Shown here: in pieces, positions 1-10,173 of the stretch
How the letters are laid out: the number at the start of each line of letters is the position of its first letter
Numbering within the stretch: the stretch's first letter is position 1
DNA from: an uncultured delta proteobacterium
GTDB taxonomy: Bacteria > Myxococcota_A > Polyangia > Polyangiales > Ga0077539
Assembly (NCBI GenBank): GCA_903860995.1
Contig: CAIOSS010000684.1
Location: forward strand, 1 to 13,450
DNA length: 13,450 bases
Direction: 5' to 3'
Made by a program: the position numbers and the translations under genes
The notes under the pieces: model-generated
What the model was told of the DNA's origin: nothing
Database searches by the model: none
Seen by the model: the letters and a program-made list of their open reading frames with translations, nothing else

Positions 1-2734
1 CCGGGCTTCGCCGACGAGCTCGCCTTGGCGACCGTGAGCACCGGCGCGGCCTCGGTGAGCCCGTAGCCCTCCGCGAGCGGCAACCCCAGACCCCGGAACA
101 TCTCCGCGGTCTCCTTGGGCAGCGCCGCGCCGCCGGAGATGAGGAATCGAAGGCGCCCGCCGAGGGCGGCGTGCACCGGGCCGAAGAGCACCTGGCCGAC
201 GTTGATGCCGGCCTTCTCGCCGAGGGTGCGGTTGAGCGCGAGGGCCGCGTCGAAGACCGTGGAGGCGCCGGGTCCGAGGTCCTTCACCTGCTGGGTGATG
301 CGGCGCTCGAGGAGCTGCCAGAGCGCGGGCACGCCCACCATGGCGGACACCTTGGCGTCGCGCAGGGCCTCGACCATGCGCTCGCCGGTGAGCTCGTCGA
401 GGTAGACCATCGACGCGCCGCGCGAGAGCGGCAGCAGCATCCCGCAGGTGAACTCGAAGGTGTGGTGCAGCGGCATCACCGACAGCACCCGGTCGCCCTC
501 GCCGAGCGGGAACACCGGCGCCAGCGCCGCGATGAGCTGGCAGAAGTTGCCGTGCGAGAGCATCACGCCCTTCGGCGTGCCGGTGGTGCCCGAGGTGTAG
601 ATCACGCTCGCGAGCGCGCTCGCCGCGGGGGCGGCGATGGCCGGCGCCGTGAGGGCGCTGTCCTCCGCGGTGGCGGCGTGGATGTCGAGCACCGTGACCG
701 CGAGGACGGCGATGGCGTCGAAGCGCTCGCGGGCCTTCTCGTCGGCGAGCACCACGACGGCCCGGGACGCGCGGAGCACGTTCTCCAGCGGGGCGGACTC
801 CATCGCGGAGTCGGTGGGCACGGCCACGGCGCCCGCGCGCAGGATGCCGAAGTACGCGATGGGCCACGCCGGGTGGTTGCCCGCGCAGAGCACCACGCGG
901 TCGCCGGGCTTGACGCCCGCGGCGACGAGCCGGGCCGCGGTGGCCTCGGCGCGCGCCTTCCAGGAGGCGAAGGAGACCCGCGCGAGCCCGTCGCCCTCGA
1001 GGCGCAGGAGCGCGGCGCGGTGCTCGTGGCGCTCCGCCGCCTCGTCGAGCACGTCGAGCAGCGAGACGTACGCGCGCAGCGGGCGGGCGGGGCGGTTGAG
1101 GCGCTCCTCGATGAGCGGCATGACCCAGCGGTCGAGGCCCGGGTAGTGGACCTCCATCATGTAGTGGCGCCAGTCGATGGACTCCGGCGCCCAGTTGAGC
1201 GCCGCGCGGTCGGTCGCGTTGAGCCGCGCCACGAGGGCGGCCATGTTGTCGGTGACGAACTGGTAGTCCGTCTCGGCCATGAAGGGCACGAAGAGGGAGA
1301 AGATCTCGCCGTTGCGCCTGGCGATCTCGCTGTAGGAGCTGAGCGCGCGGGAGGCCGGGGAGAAGAGCACCGCGGCGGGGCCCACGGAGGCCTTGCGGGC
1401 GATCTGCGAGAGGGTCTTCGCCGCGCGGGCGAAGGCCGGCGCGCCGCGGCTGAAGAAGGCCTCCTTGGTGACCGGCGTGGGCTCCCAGTGGGCCTGGGCG
1501 AAGTTCACCCAGGGGTTGCCCTTGCTGGTGCGCTGGTAGTGCTTGCGCTTGTAGAGCCCCGACACCTCGATGATGCGGTGCATCGAGATGGGGTTCTTGT
1601 GGCTCGACCCGAGGTGGTACGTCGGCGCGTGGGTGCCCTCGAGGAGCGCCGCCAGCCCGAGGATCATCCCGCCGGAGACCATGTCCACGGGGATGATGTC
1701 GAGCCCGGCGGTGACGTGCGCCGGGATCTGCATGTGCCCGCTCATGAACATGAACATGATCGGGGCCATGGTGTTGATCCCCTCGTTCCATCCGGGGGAG
1801 GGGAAGGACACCGAGGACTCGATCACGGCGGGGCGCACGATGGTGAAGGGCAGCCCGGAGCCCGCGAGCACCTGCTCGCCGAGGGACTTCGTGTACGTGT
1901 ACGTGTTGGTCCAGCCCCAGAACTTCGCGCGCTCCATCCCGACGCGCTCGCCCTCAGCCGCCAGCCACTTCTCCCGGACCTTCTTCACCTCCGCGGCGAA
2001 CACCGCCCCGGTGGTGGGCTCCTTCTTCGCCTCCAGGTTGGCCCGCGCGTCGCGCTCGTACTGCGCCACGCGGTTGGCGTCGTCGGCGTGCTTCGTCACG
2101 CTCGCGGCCAGCGAGAGCCCCTCGGAGATCTCGCGGTGGGGATCCCACGGGGCCTCGGGCATGTCCTTGAAGTACGGGAACGGATCGGCGCGCGGGTCGA
2201 CCTCCTCCACGCGGCCGCTTCGGTAGCCCGCCACGTAGCAGGTGCTGGTGTGCAGCACGGGCACGTTGCCGAGGGCCTTGGCGAGCACCACGAGGTTCTG
2301 CATCCCCGCGGCGTTGGTGAGCAGGGCCTCGTCGAGCGGCGGGTTGAAGTCCACCACGCCGGCCACGTTCACCAGCGCGTCGACGGTGCCCTCGATCTCC
2401 TTGCGGAGCTCGTTGCTGAACCCGCAGAGCGGCTTGGATACGTCCGCGTCGACGACGTGGATCTTCCCGCGCAGGAACTCCTCGTACGCCGCGCCCGGGT
2501 GCCGCGCGCGCAGCGGCGCGAAGGGCTCGCTCGGGGCGATGTCGGTCCAGAAGCGGGCCTCGGAGTCCTGCGCGCCCTTCGAGCGCACCACGAGGAACAC
2601 CTTGCCCACGTCGGGGTAGTGGCAGAGCAGGAGCGAGAGCCAGACCTTGCCGAGGAAGCCCGTTCCCCCGACGACGATGATCCGTGAGCCCTCGAGGATC
2701 TTCGAGACGTCGAGCGGGCCGTGCCCGTCCATCA

Positions 2735-2735
<1 letters not shown>
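1..2735 (-). CDS. Fatty acyl-CoA reductase / AMP-forming acyl ligase fusion (3' end outside window)
   Basis: Predicted two-domain enzyme; 911 full codons are visible and the C-terminus lies beyond base 1. Residues about 19-520 resemble fatty acyl-CoA reductases (NAD_binding_4 plus 'sterile' type). There is a nucleotide-binding GGTGFLG at 23-29 (GxxGxxG) and an active-site YTYTK at 279-283 (YxxxK) in the typical NTYTYTKSLGE context. A helical, charged insertion of roughly 80 residues precedes the YxxxK. From about residue 556 an ANL-superfamily adenylation domain begins, with the P-loop YTSGTTGTPKG from Y713 to K722/G723 and the YGLTE motif at 891-895. By family, the ligase activates a carboxylic acid as acyl-AMP/acyl-CoA and the reductase reduces acyl-CoA with NAD(P)H to aldehyde or alcohol. 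The start is ATG 2735, overlapping the upstream stop by one base (TGATG); ATG 2732 is equally possible. It is the last visible gene of a three-gene operon. The natural substrate is unknown. Confidence 0.88.
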
Positions 2736-4335
<1,600 letters not shown>

Positions 4336-4339
<4 letters not shown>

Positions 4340-5004
4340 GGGGTTCGATCCAGGTGCACGACGGGCCAGCGGTGCGCGTGCGCGAGTCGCTCGAGGGCCG
4401 CGTCCGGGTTGACGGCGGAAGGGTGACCGACGACCGAGAGCATCGGCACGTCGGAGTACGAGTCACTGTAAGCGAAGCTGGCGTCGAGGTCGTGGCCGCC
4501 GCGGCGGGCGTGCTCGCGGATGAGCAGCGCCTTGGTCGGGCCCGCCACCACCGGCGGGATCATGCGCCCGCTCGCGATGCGGTCGTGGAACTCCAGGTGG
4601 TTGGCGATCACCTCGTCGGCCCCGAGCTCGCGGGCGAGCGGGCGCATGAGGAAATCCAGCGCCCCGGAGCAGATGACCACCTCGTGCCCGAGGTCCTTGC
4701 AGCGCCGGATGAGGTCGCGAGCGCCGGGGTAGATCGCCGGGCGCAGCACCTTGTCGACGACCTCGTCGGCGAGGGCGTGCAGGCGGTCTTCGCTCATCCC
4801 GCGGAAGAGCATGTACAGCTCTTCGTTGAAGGCGCGCCGGTCGCGCAGCTCGGCCAGCGCGAGGAGCGGAGCCCTCAGCAGGGCGCCCCCGAGCCGGGCG
4901 AGCGTGCGACCGGGGGTCGCCTGGTTGAGCAGGTAGAACAGGGTCGGGTGAACGAGGTTCGTGCGGACCAGTGTTCCGTCGACGTCGAAGTAGCTGGCGG
5001 CCAT
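4336..5004 (-). CDS. HAD-IB family phosphatase (SerB-like hydrolase)
   Basis: 222 residues, normal for HAD subfamily IB. Motif I FDVDGTL has D7 (nucleophile) and D9 right at the N-terminus. Motif II is S113 in VVICSGALDF, motif III is K158 in GPTKALL, and motif IV is YSDSYSDVPM with D181 and D185. All catalytic residues are present, so it should be an active cytosolic Mg-dependent phosphomonoesterase. Relatives act on phosphoserine, lysophospholipid head groups or sugar phosphates, so the substrate cannot be assigned. It is the first gene of the minus-strand operon and its TGA overlaps the GTG of the LarA-like gene by four bases. ATG 5004 was chosen because motif I follows at once and a -10-like TAGACG lies 11 nt upstream. 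An in-frame GTG near 5025 adds seven residues and has AAGG ahead of it. The frame stays open to 5181, but that extension looks like non-coding leader. Confidence 0.86.
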
Positions 5005-5015
5005 CGTCCGCGCGG

Positions 5016-5021
5016 CGTCTA
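5016..5021 (-). promoter_or_regulatory. Candidate extended -10 element of the HAD-LarA-FAR operon
   Basis: Read on the minus strand, TGCTAGACG has a TG, one base, then TAGACG, ending 11 nt before ATG 5004. A weak TTGTTC (5043-5038) sits 16 nt upstream as a possible -35. The implied transcription start is only a few bases before the ATG. There is no experimental support and the match to TATAAT is only three of six. Confidence 0.3.
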
Positions 5022-5142
5022 GCACAGGGTCTACCTTGAACAAAACCCCCTCGTCGGCGCAGAGTCCATACCGCGCCACCACGCGCCACGGCATCGACGC
5101 ACCGCGGCCGACCTTACGCGGCCCGATCCCGTCGGCGCCCGC

Positions 5143-5148
5143 AGGAGG
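5143..5148 (+). promoter_or_regulatory. Strong Shine-Dalgarno of the histidine kinase gene
   Basis: AGGAGG is followed by 8 nt and then ATG 5157, a near-perfect ribosome-binding site. It fixes the kinase start and stands out because the other first genes in this window lack one. The rest of the 152-bp divergent gap (5005-5156) shows no convincing promoter for the kinase and no clear inverted repeat. Confidence 0.75.
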
Positions 5149-5156
5149 ATCGACCG

Positions 5157-7310
5157 ATGCACCGCCGACTTCTCGACGCATCCCCCCTCGGCGTACTCAT
5201 CCACAAGCGGGGCACGGTGGTGTACGCCAACGAGGCGCTCGCCCGCATCACCGGGAGGTCCAGGGAGGAGCTCATCGGCCGCCGGGCCGCCGACCTCGTG
5301 GCCCCGGAGCACAGCGCCCGGGTGACCCAGCGGGTCGCGCGTCGGCTGCACGGGGTCGTCGCCCCGCCCGAGTACGAGGTGGTGGTGCGGCGCCCCGACG
5401 GCACGCGCCGCCACGTCGAGCTCCAGCTCTCCAACCTCGACGACGAGGTGCTGGTGATGGTGCGCGACGTGACCGACCGGGCCGCGCTGCGCACCCGCCG
5501 CTTCAGCCTCGCGCACCTCGGCGTGGCGGTGCACCTGCTGCGCACCGAGCCCGAGGTCGAAGACGCGCTGCGCGCCGGCGTTGCCGGGTCGGAGCTCATG
5601 GCGGTGCTGCTGCAGCCCGCGGGCGACCACCTCGCGGTGCGCTTCGTGGAGGGCTTCTCGCCCGACCGCGCCGCGGTCGAGCGCGCCCTCGGCCGCCCGC
5701 TGGAGGTCACCCGCACCACATGGACGCCGCTCTGCCACGAGGCCTGGGGCTGGGGCGAGGCCTTCAGCGACGACGGCTACGCCGAGCTCGCGGCGGTGGT
5801 CGACGTGCCGGTGGCGGCGCTCGCGGAAGACGACGCCGCGGCGGTCGAGGCCCTGCGCGCGGTCGTGACCCGGGTCGACGGCTGGGCGGGCGGGCCGGCG
5901 CTGCTGATGCTGGCCGGCCGGTGGCTGCGCGAGGACGACGTCCCGGTGGCGCGCCTGCTCTCGGCGCAGGTGTCCGCGGCGCTGGAGAACGTCCGCGATC
6001 TCGCGCGCGCGCGGCGCCGCGAGCGGGAGCTGCAGGCGGTGAGCACCCTCGCGCGGGCGATGCTGGCCGAGGCGCGCGGGGGCCCGGTGCCGCTGCTGCG
6101 GGCCGCGTGCGAGGTGGTCGCGGCGATGATGGGGGCGCCGGAGGTGTCGGCGTGGGTGCTGCGCCGGGGCGAGTCGCTGCGCCGGGCGGCGGCGTGGCCC
6201 GGGACCGAGGCGACGCCGGTGCAGCGGGTGCGCCTGGCGCTGGCGCCGTGGCTCGCCGACCTCCTGGAGCAACCCGAGGTGACCTCCCTGGGCGACACCC
6301 GGCACGACGCGCGCGCCGGGGTGTTCGCCCGCGACGAGTCGGCCGCGCGGTCGCTGTGGCTGATCCCCTTCGAGGTGCAGGGCGGGGTGAAGGGCGCGCT
6401 GCTCGTGGGCGACCTGCCGGGCCGGCGCCTGCGGGACGACGAGGTGGCGCTGGCCCGCGCCATCGCCAGCGTGGTGCAGGTGGGGCTGGAGAACGCCGAG
6501 CTGCACGAGGAGGCGCGCCGCCGGCTCGACGCGCTGGCCGCCGCGCAGTCGCGCCTCGTGCAGCGCGAGCGGCTCGCGGCGCTGGGCGAGCTCTCCGCGG
6601 TGATGGCCCACGAGGTGCGCAACCCGCTGGGGGTGATCTTCAACTCGTTGGGATCGCTCGACCGGCTGCTCAAGCCCACGGGCGACGCCAAGCTGCTGCT
6701 CGACATCGTCCGCGAGGAGAGCGACCGGCTCAACCGCATCGTGGGCGACCTGCTGGACTTCGCGCGGCCGGTGACGCTCGCGCCCCGGCCGATGCCCGTC
6801 GAGCGGGTGCTCGACGAGGCGTGGACGGCGGCCTCGACCGCGAGCGCGCGCCCCGCGGCGGCCATCGAGGTGCGGCGCGAGGTGGCGCCGGGGCTGCCGC
6901 TGCTGGAGGCCGACAGCCGGCTGCTGCGCCAGGCGCTGGTGAACGTGATGGTCAACGCGATCCAGGCGCTGCCGCAGGGGGGCGTCGTGACGCTGCGGGC
7001 GCGCGCGGCGGTGCTGGGGACGGCGCAGCCGGCGGTCGACCTGGAGGTGGAGGACAGCGGCGCGGGGCTCGGCAACGCGGACGCGTCGCGGGTGTTCGAG
7101 CCCTTCTTCACCTCGAAGGCGACGGGCACGGGCCTCGGCCTCGCGGTGGTGCGGCGGATCATCGAGGAGCACGGGGGGACGGTCTCGCTGCGACCGGGGC
7201 CCGAGCGCGGCGCGGTGTTCACGGCCCGACTTCCCGTGCGCTCGTCGCTGGGACCCATCGGTGGCATCGGGACGCCCGCGGACGGCCTGCCGATGGGCGG
7301 AGGGATCTGA
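5157..7310 (+). CDS. Cytoplasmic PAS-GAF-GAF sensor histidine kinase (orphan)
   Basis: 717 residues with no membrane segment or signal peptide, so probably soluble. Residues 1-105 form a PAS domain (DASPLGVLI, then VVYANEALARITG and a charged RRPDGTRRHVELQ strand). Residues about 110-285 look like a degenerate GAF-type region ending in a helical linker, and about 290-450 are a second GAF-like domain. The H-box MAHEVRNPLG carries phosphoacceptor H485. The ATPase domain has the N-box with N600 in NVMVNAIQAL, the G1 box EDSGAGLG with D633, FEPFFTSK, and the G2 box GTGLGLAVV near 657. All catalytic motifs are intact, so it should autophosphorylate in response to a ligand or redox cue bound by PAS/GAF. 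No receiver or response regulator is adjacent, so the partner is unknown. It is divergent from the lipid operon, which could make that operon a target; this is only inference. Confidence 0.93.
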   Translation: MHRRLLDASPLGVLIHKRGTVVYANEALARITGRSREELIGRRAADLVAPEHSARVTQRVARRLHGVVAPPEYEVVVRRPDGTRRHVELQLSNLDDEVLVMVRDVTDRAALRTRRFSLAHLGVAVHLLRTEPEVEDALRAGVAGSELMAVLLQPAGDHLAVRFVEGFSPDRAAVERALGRPLEVTRTTWTPLCHEAWGWGEAFSDDGYAELAAVVDVPVAALAEDDAAAVEALRAVVTRVDGWAGGPALLMLAGRWLREDDVPVARLLSAQVSAALENVRDLARARRRERELQAVSTLARAMLAEARGGPVPLLRAACEVVAAMMGAPEVSAWVLRRGESLRRAAAWPGTEATPVQRVRLALAPWLADLLEQPEVTSLGDTRHDARAGVFARDESAARSLWLIPFEVQGGVKGALLVGDLPGRRLRDDEVALARAIASVVQVGLENAELHEEARRRLDALAAAQSRLVQRERLAALGELSAVMAHEVRNPLGVIFNSLGSLDRLLKPTGDAKLLLDIVREESDRLNRIVGDLLDFARPVTLAPRPMPVERVLDEAWTAASTASARPAAAIEVRREVAPGLPLLEADSRLLRQALVNVMVNAIQALPQGGVVTLRARAAVLGTAQPAVDLEVEDSGAGLGNADASRVFEPFFTSKATGTGLGLAVVRRIIEEHGGTVSLRPGPERGAVFTARLPVRSSLGPIGGIGTPADGLPMGGGI

Positions 7311-7372
7311 GGAGACCTGACGGTCGATGTGCCGAGGCACCCGCGCCGCGCGGCAACCGCCGTCGAGTGGGG

Positions 7373-7378
7373 TAGCGT
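7373..7378 (+). promoter_or_regulatory. Candidate -10 box before the Cys-rich lipoprotein gene
   Basis: TAGCGT ends 10 nt before ATG 7389 (7 nt before the in-frame GTG 7386) in otherwise GC-rich DNA. No -35 match was seen. A start of transcription 6-7 nt downstream would give an almost leaderless mRNA, in line with the lack of a well-placed Shine-Dalgarno. Weak evidence on its own; it matters as one of four similar boxes. Confidence 0.3.
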
Positions 7379-7388
7379 CCGGTCCGTG

Positions 7389-10151
7389 ATGACCACGCGA
7401 CCGACCCGCACGCTCCTCGCCCTGTTCGCCGCCGCGCTCTTCGGGGCCCTCGCCGCGGGCTGTTCGACCGGCCTCTCGGTGGTCGGCGGGCCCGACGCGG
7501 GCGTCGACGTGAACAAGCCCGACCGCGGCGACCTCGACGTGGCCACCGCCGACGCCCCGGGGATGGACGCCCCCGACGCCCCGGGGATGGACGCCCCCGA
7601 CGCCCCTGGGATGGACGCCCCCCCGGACGTCGCCCCCCCGGACGTCGCCCCGGATGTCCCCGCCGACGTGGTCACCCGCTGCGCGACCAACGCCGACTGC
7701 GCGGGCAACCCCGCCGGCGGCGCCTGCGACGTCGACACCGGTCGCTGCGTGCCCTGCGTGCCGGCCGCCGACACCTGCCCCGTGGGCCAGTACTGCAGCG
7801 GCAACACCTGCGTCGCGGGCTGCCGCAACGACGAGGCCTGCGCCCCCGCGGGCGGCGGCGGCGACGGCGGCGTGGCGGACGGCGGCGTCGGGCTCCCGCG
7901 GGCGGGGCGCTGCAACGTCCCCACCCGCGCCTGCGTCGAGTGCGCGCTCGACGAGCACTGCCCCGCGGGGCTGCTCTGCGTGGGCAACGTCTGCGTGAGC
8001 GGGTGCACCGACACGCGCCCCTGCCCGGGGCTGCTCCAGTGCTGCACCGGCGCGTGCATCGACACGGTGTCCAACGTCGCGAGCTGCGGCGCGTGCGGCG
8101 TGCGGTGCAGCGTCCCCAACGCCAACGCCGCCTGCCAGAACGGCATGTGCGCCGTGGGCACCTGCATCGCCCCCTTCGGCGACTGCGACCGCGCGCCGGG
8201 CAACGGCTGCGAGGTCAACACCCTCATGGCCACCGAGCACTGCGGCGGCTGCGGCCAGGCGTGCCCCGCGCGGCCCAACGCTGCCAGCCGCTGCGACGCG
8301 GGGCGCTGCGCCTTCGCGTGCAACCCGGGCTTCGGCGACTGCGACGGCAACGCCGCCAACGGCTGCGAGGTCGACCTGCGCCGCGACCCCACCCGCTGCG
8401 GCCAGTGCACGACGGCCTGCAACCCGCCCAACGCGACGCCGGCGTGCGTCGACGGCGCCTGCGCCGTGGGCGCCTGCGCGACGGGGTTCGGCGACTGCGA
8501 CGCCAACCCGACCAACGGCTGCGAGGTGGCCCTCTCGGACACCGTCGCGCACTGCGGCCGCTGCGCGAACCGCTGCGCGGCGCGGCCCAACGCCTTCCCC
8601 GGGTGCCTCGGGGGCGGGTGCTTCACCTCCTGCGTGATGGGCTACCAGGACTGCGACGGGGTCGCCGAGAACGGCTGCGAGGTCGACGCCCGCGGCGACC
8701 TGCGCAACTGCGGCGGCTGCGGGCGCAGCTGCGCGCCCTCCAACGCGACCGGGGTCTGCGCCGCCGGGCGGTGCACCATCACGGCCTGCGACGACGGCTT
8801 CGCGGACTGCGACGGCAACGCCGACAACGGCTGCGAGGTGAACCTCCGCGGCGACGTCGCCCACTGCGGCGCCTGCCGCATGGCCTGCATGGTCTCGGGG
8901 GGCACGCCGGCGTGCAGCGCGGGCGCCTGCGGGCTCTCGATGTGCTCGGCGGGCCGCGGGGACTGCGACCGCAGCGCGGGCAACGGCTGCGAGGTCGACC
9001 TGACCAGCAGCGCCGCCCACTGCGGCACCTGCGGCGCCGTGTGCGACCTGCCCAACGCCACGGCGAGCTGCGCCGCCGGTCGCTGCGCGGTGGCGAGCTG
9101 CGCCGCGGGCTTCGCGGACTGCAACGGCAACCCCGCCGACGGCTGCGAGGTGAACGTGCGCGCCGACGTCGCCCACTGCGGCGGCTGCGGGATGCGCTGC
9201 GCCCCGGCCAACGCGGCGGGCGCGTGCGTCGCGGGGGCGTGCACCATCGCGGCCTGCACCGGCGGCGCCGCGGACTGCGACGGCGCCGCGGGCAACGGCT
9301 GCGAGGTCAACCTCGCCAGCGACGTCAACCACTGCGGCGCCTGCCCCTCGCGCTGCGCCCTCGCCAACGCCACGGCGGCCTGCGCGTCGGGCCGGTGCCT
9401 CGTGGCCTCCTGCGCGTCGGGCTTCGCCGACTGCAACGCCAACCCCTCCGACGGCTGCGAGGTGGACCTCAACACCACCCCGGGCTCGTGCGGCGCCTGC
9501 GGCCGGGCGTGCGCGCTGGCCAACGCCTCGGGCAACGGCTGCGCGGGCGGGCAGTGCACGGTCACCGCGTGCGTCGGGGGCTTCGGCAACTGCGACGGGG
9601 CGGCGGCCAACGGCTGCGAGGCCAACCTCGCGAGCGACCCGTCCCACTGCGGCGCCTGCGGCCGTCGCCCCGCCGAGGCGTGCAACCTCGCGGACGACAC
9701 CTGCAACGGACGCTGCGACGAGGACGCCGGGTGCCGCACGCCGATCTTCCGGTACTTCAACCGAAGCTCCGGCGAGCACTTCTACACGGTGTCGCGCAAC
9801 GAGGTGTCGGGCGGGGCCTGGGTGGAGGAGGGCGCCCCGGCGTTCTACCTGTACGCGAGCAACGCCGGCGGGCTGTCGCCCTTCTACCGGTGCGCGCTCA
9901 GCAACGGGATGCACTTCTACACGACCAGCGCCTCGTGCGAGGGCTCACCCGGCTCCCGGCTGGAGGGCACGCTGGGCTTCATCGCGGGCTCGGCCCAGTG
10001 CGGCGCCACGCCGTTGCACCGGCTGGTGCGCAACGCCAACGGGGACCACCTGTACACGACCGACCCGGTCGAGCGCGGGACGGCGCAGGCGTCCGGGGGC
10101 TACCTCTCGGAGGGCGACGCTGGATTCGTCTGGCTCGCCCCGGGCGGCTGA
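7389..10151 (+). CDS. Large Cys-rich repeat lipoprotein with C-terminal DUF5648-like repeats
   Basis: 920 residues. The N-terminus has MTTR, a hydrophobic stretch and AAGC with Cys25, a slightly non-canonical lipobox (Ala rather than Leu at -3), so export and lipid anchoring are likely. Residues about 40-95 are an Asp/Ala/Pro-rich linker with three DAPGMDAP copies. Residues 95-262 hold Cys-rich modules of the form CxxNxCVxGC. Residues 263 to about 762 carry ten repeats of about 52 residues, each with up to eight Cys and a DCDGNxxNGCEV core. Residues 763-782 hold a CNLADDTCNGRCDE motif, resembling the MopE-type metal-binding motif. Residues 784-920 hold three units with FYR or RYF and HFYT/HLYT, typical of DUF5648. 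This architecture is familiar in myxobacterial surface proteins; the function is unknown, perhaps adhesion or metal binding. An in-frame GTG at 7329 would put 20 extra residues before the signal peptide and was not chosen; GTG 7386 is an alternative. Confidence 0.9.
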   Translation: MTTRPTRTLLALFAAALFGALAAGCSTGLSVVGGPDAGVDVNKPDRGDLDVATADAPGMDAPDAPGMDAPDAPGMDAPPDVAPPDVAPDVPADVVTRCATNADCAGNPAGGACDVDTGRCVPCVPAADTCPVGQYCSGNTCVAGCRNDEACAPAGGGGDGGVADGGVGLPRAGRCNVPTRACVECALDEHCPAGLLCVGNVCVSGCTDTRPCPGLLQCCTGACIDTVSNVASCGACGVRCSVPNANAACQNGMCAVGTCIAPFGDCDRAPGNGCEVNTLMATEHCGGCGQACPARPNAASRCDAGRCAFACNPGFGDCDGNAANGCEVDLRRDPTRCGQCTTACNPPNATPACVDGACAVGACATGFGDCDANPTNGCEVALSDTVAHCGRCANRCAARPNAFPGCLGGGCFTSCVMGYQDCDGVAENGCEVDARGDLRNCGGCGRSCAPSNATGVCAAGRCTITACDDGFADCDGNADNGCEVNLRGDVAHCGACRMACMVSGGTPACSAGACGLSMCSAGRGDCDRSAGNGCEVDLTSSAAHCGTCGAVCDLPNATASCAAGRCAVASCAAGFADCNGNPADGCEVNVRADVAHCGGCGMRCAPANAAGACVAGACTIAACTGGAADCDGAAGNGCEVNLASDVNHCGACPSRCALANATAACASGRCLVASCASGFADCNANPSDGCEVDLNTTPGSCGACGRACALANASGNGCAGGQCTVTACVGGFGNCDGAAANGCEANLASDPSHCGACGRRPAEACNLADDTCNGRCDEDAGCRTPIFRYFNRSSGEHFYTVSRNEVSGGAWVEEGAPAFYLYASNAGGLSPFYRCALSNGMHFYTTSASCEGSPGSRLEGTLGFIAGSAQCGATPLHRLVRNANGDHLYTTDPVERGTAQASGGYLSEGDAGFVWLAPGG
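7551..7622 (+). repeat. Three tandem 24-bp units encoding DAPGMDAP
   Basis: Units lie at 7551-7574, 7575-7598 and 7599-7622. The first two are identical and the third differs by one silent change (CCG to CCT). A multiple of three keeps the frame, so copy number could vary without breaking the lipoprotein. They sit in the flexible linker just after the lipid anchor, where length sets the distance from the membrane. Shorter PPDVAP-type repeats follow to about 7660. Confidence 0.9.
8175..9674 (+). repeat. Ten degenerate ~156-bp coding repeats (52-residue Cys-rich units)
   Basis: Unit starts are marked by F/Y-x-D/N-C-D/N then D/NGCE. The first begins at 8175 (residue 263) and the tenth at 9582 (residue 732), a mean spacing of 52 residues. 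A typical unit reads FGDCDGN..NGCEVDL, then HCG.CG..C, then NA...C..G.C.V..C, with eight Cys. A partial unit lacking the first half precedes the array (about 8040-8174), and the last unit departs into RRPAEAC. The repeats have diverged at DNA level, so they look old and selected rather than recently expanded. Confidence 0.9.
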
Positions 10152-10160
10152 GCGAAGGCG

Positions 10161-10166
10161 TACCGT
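10161..10166 (+). promoter_or_regulatory. Candidate -10 box before the esterase gene
   Basis: TACCGT ends 7 nt before ATG 10174, which would place the transcription start at or next to the ATG. It overlaps the alternative GTG start at 10165, so the box and that start are mutually exclusive for a local promoter. It is short and could be chance. Confidence 0.28.
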
Positions 10167-10173
10167 GCCGCCG

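Noticed and set aside
171..2687. 838-codon open frame on the plus strand, opposite the reductase-ligase gene
   Set aside because: Product is Arg/His/Gly/Glu-rich without any domain. The minus strand carries clear FAR and AMP-binding motifs over the same DNA. Long antisense frames are expected at this GC content.
5036..5073. TTGAAC with a downstream CATACC as a kinase promoter
   Set aside because: Spacing is 26 nt, too long for a sigma-70 promoter, and nothing suitable sits at 16-18 nt.
5005..5181. N-terminal extension of the HAD gene to an upstream start at 5181
   Set aside because: The extra 59 residues overlap the kinase start and its ribosome-binding site, are not typical of HAD-IB proteins, and motif I sits normally right after ATG 5004.
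5777..8626. 949-codon open frame on the minus strand with Ser/Pro/Gln-rich repeats
   Set aside because: The apparent repeats are the reverse complement of the Cys-rich repeats read in another frame, and the frame also crosses the kinase gene.
8175..9674. CRISPR-like or selfish DNA repeat array
   Set aside because: Units are about 156 bp, diverged in DNA but conserved in protein, have no spacers and stay in one reading frame, so they are protein repeats.
5031..9914. 1627-codon open frame on the minus strand under the kinase and lipoprotein genes
   Set aside because: It spans two unrelated real genes and their gap, is a low-complexity Ala/Arg/Val/His protein, and has no motif. It is an antisense shadow of GC-rich codons.
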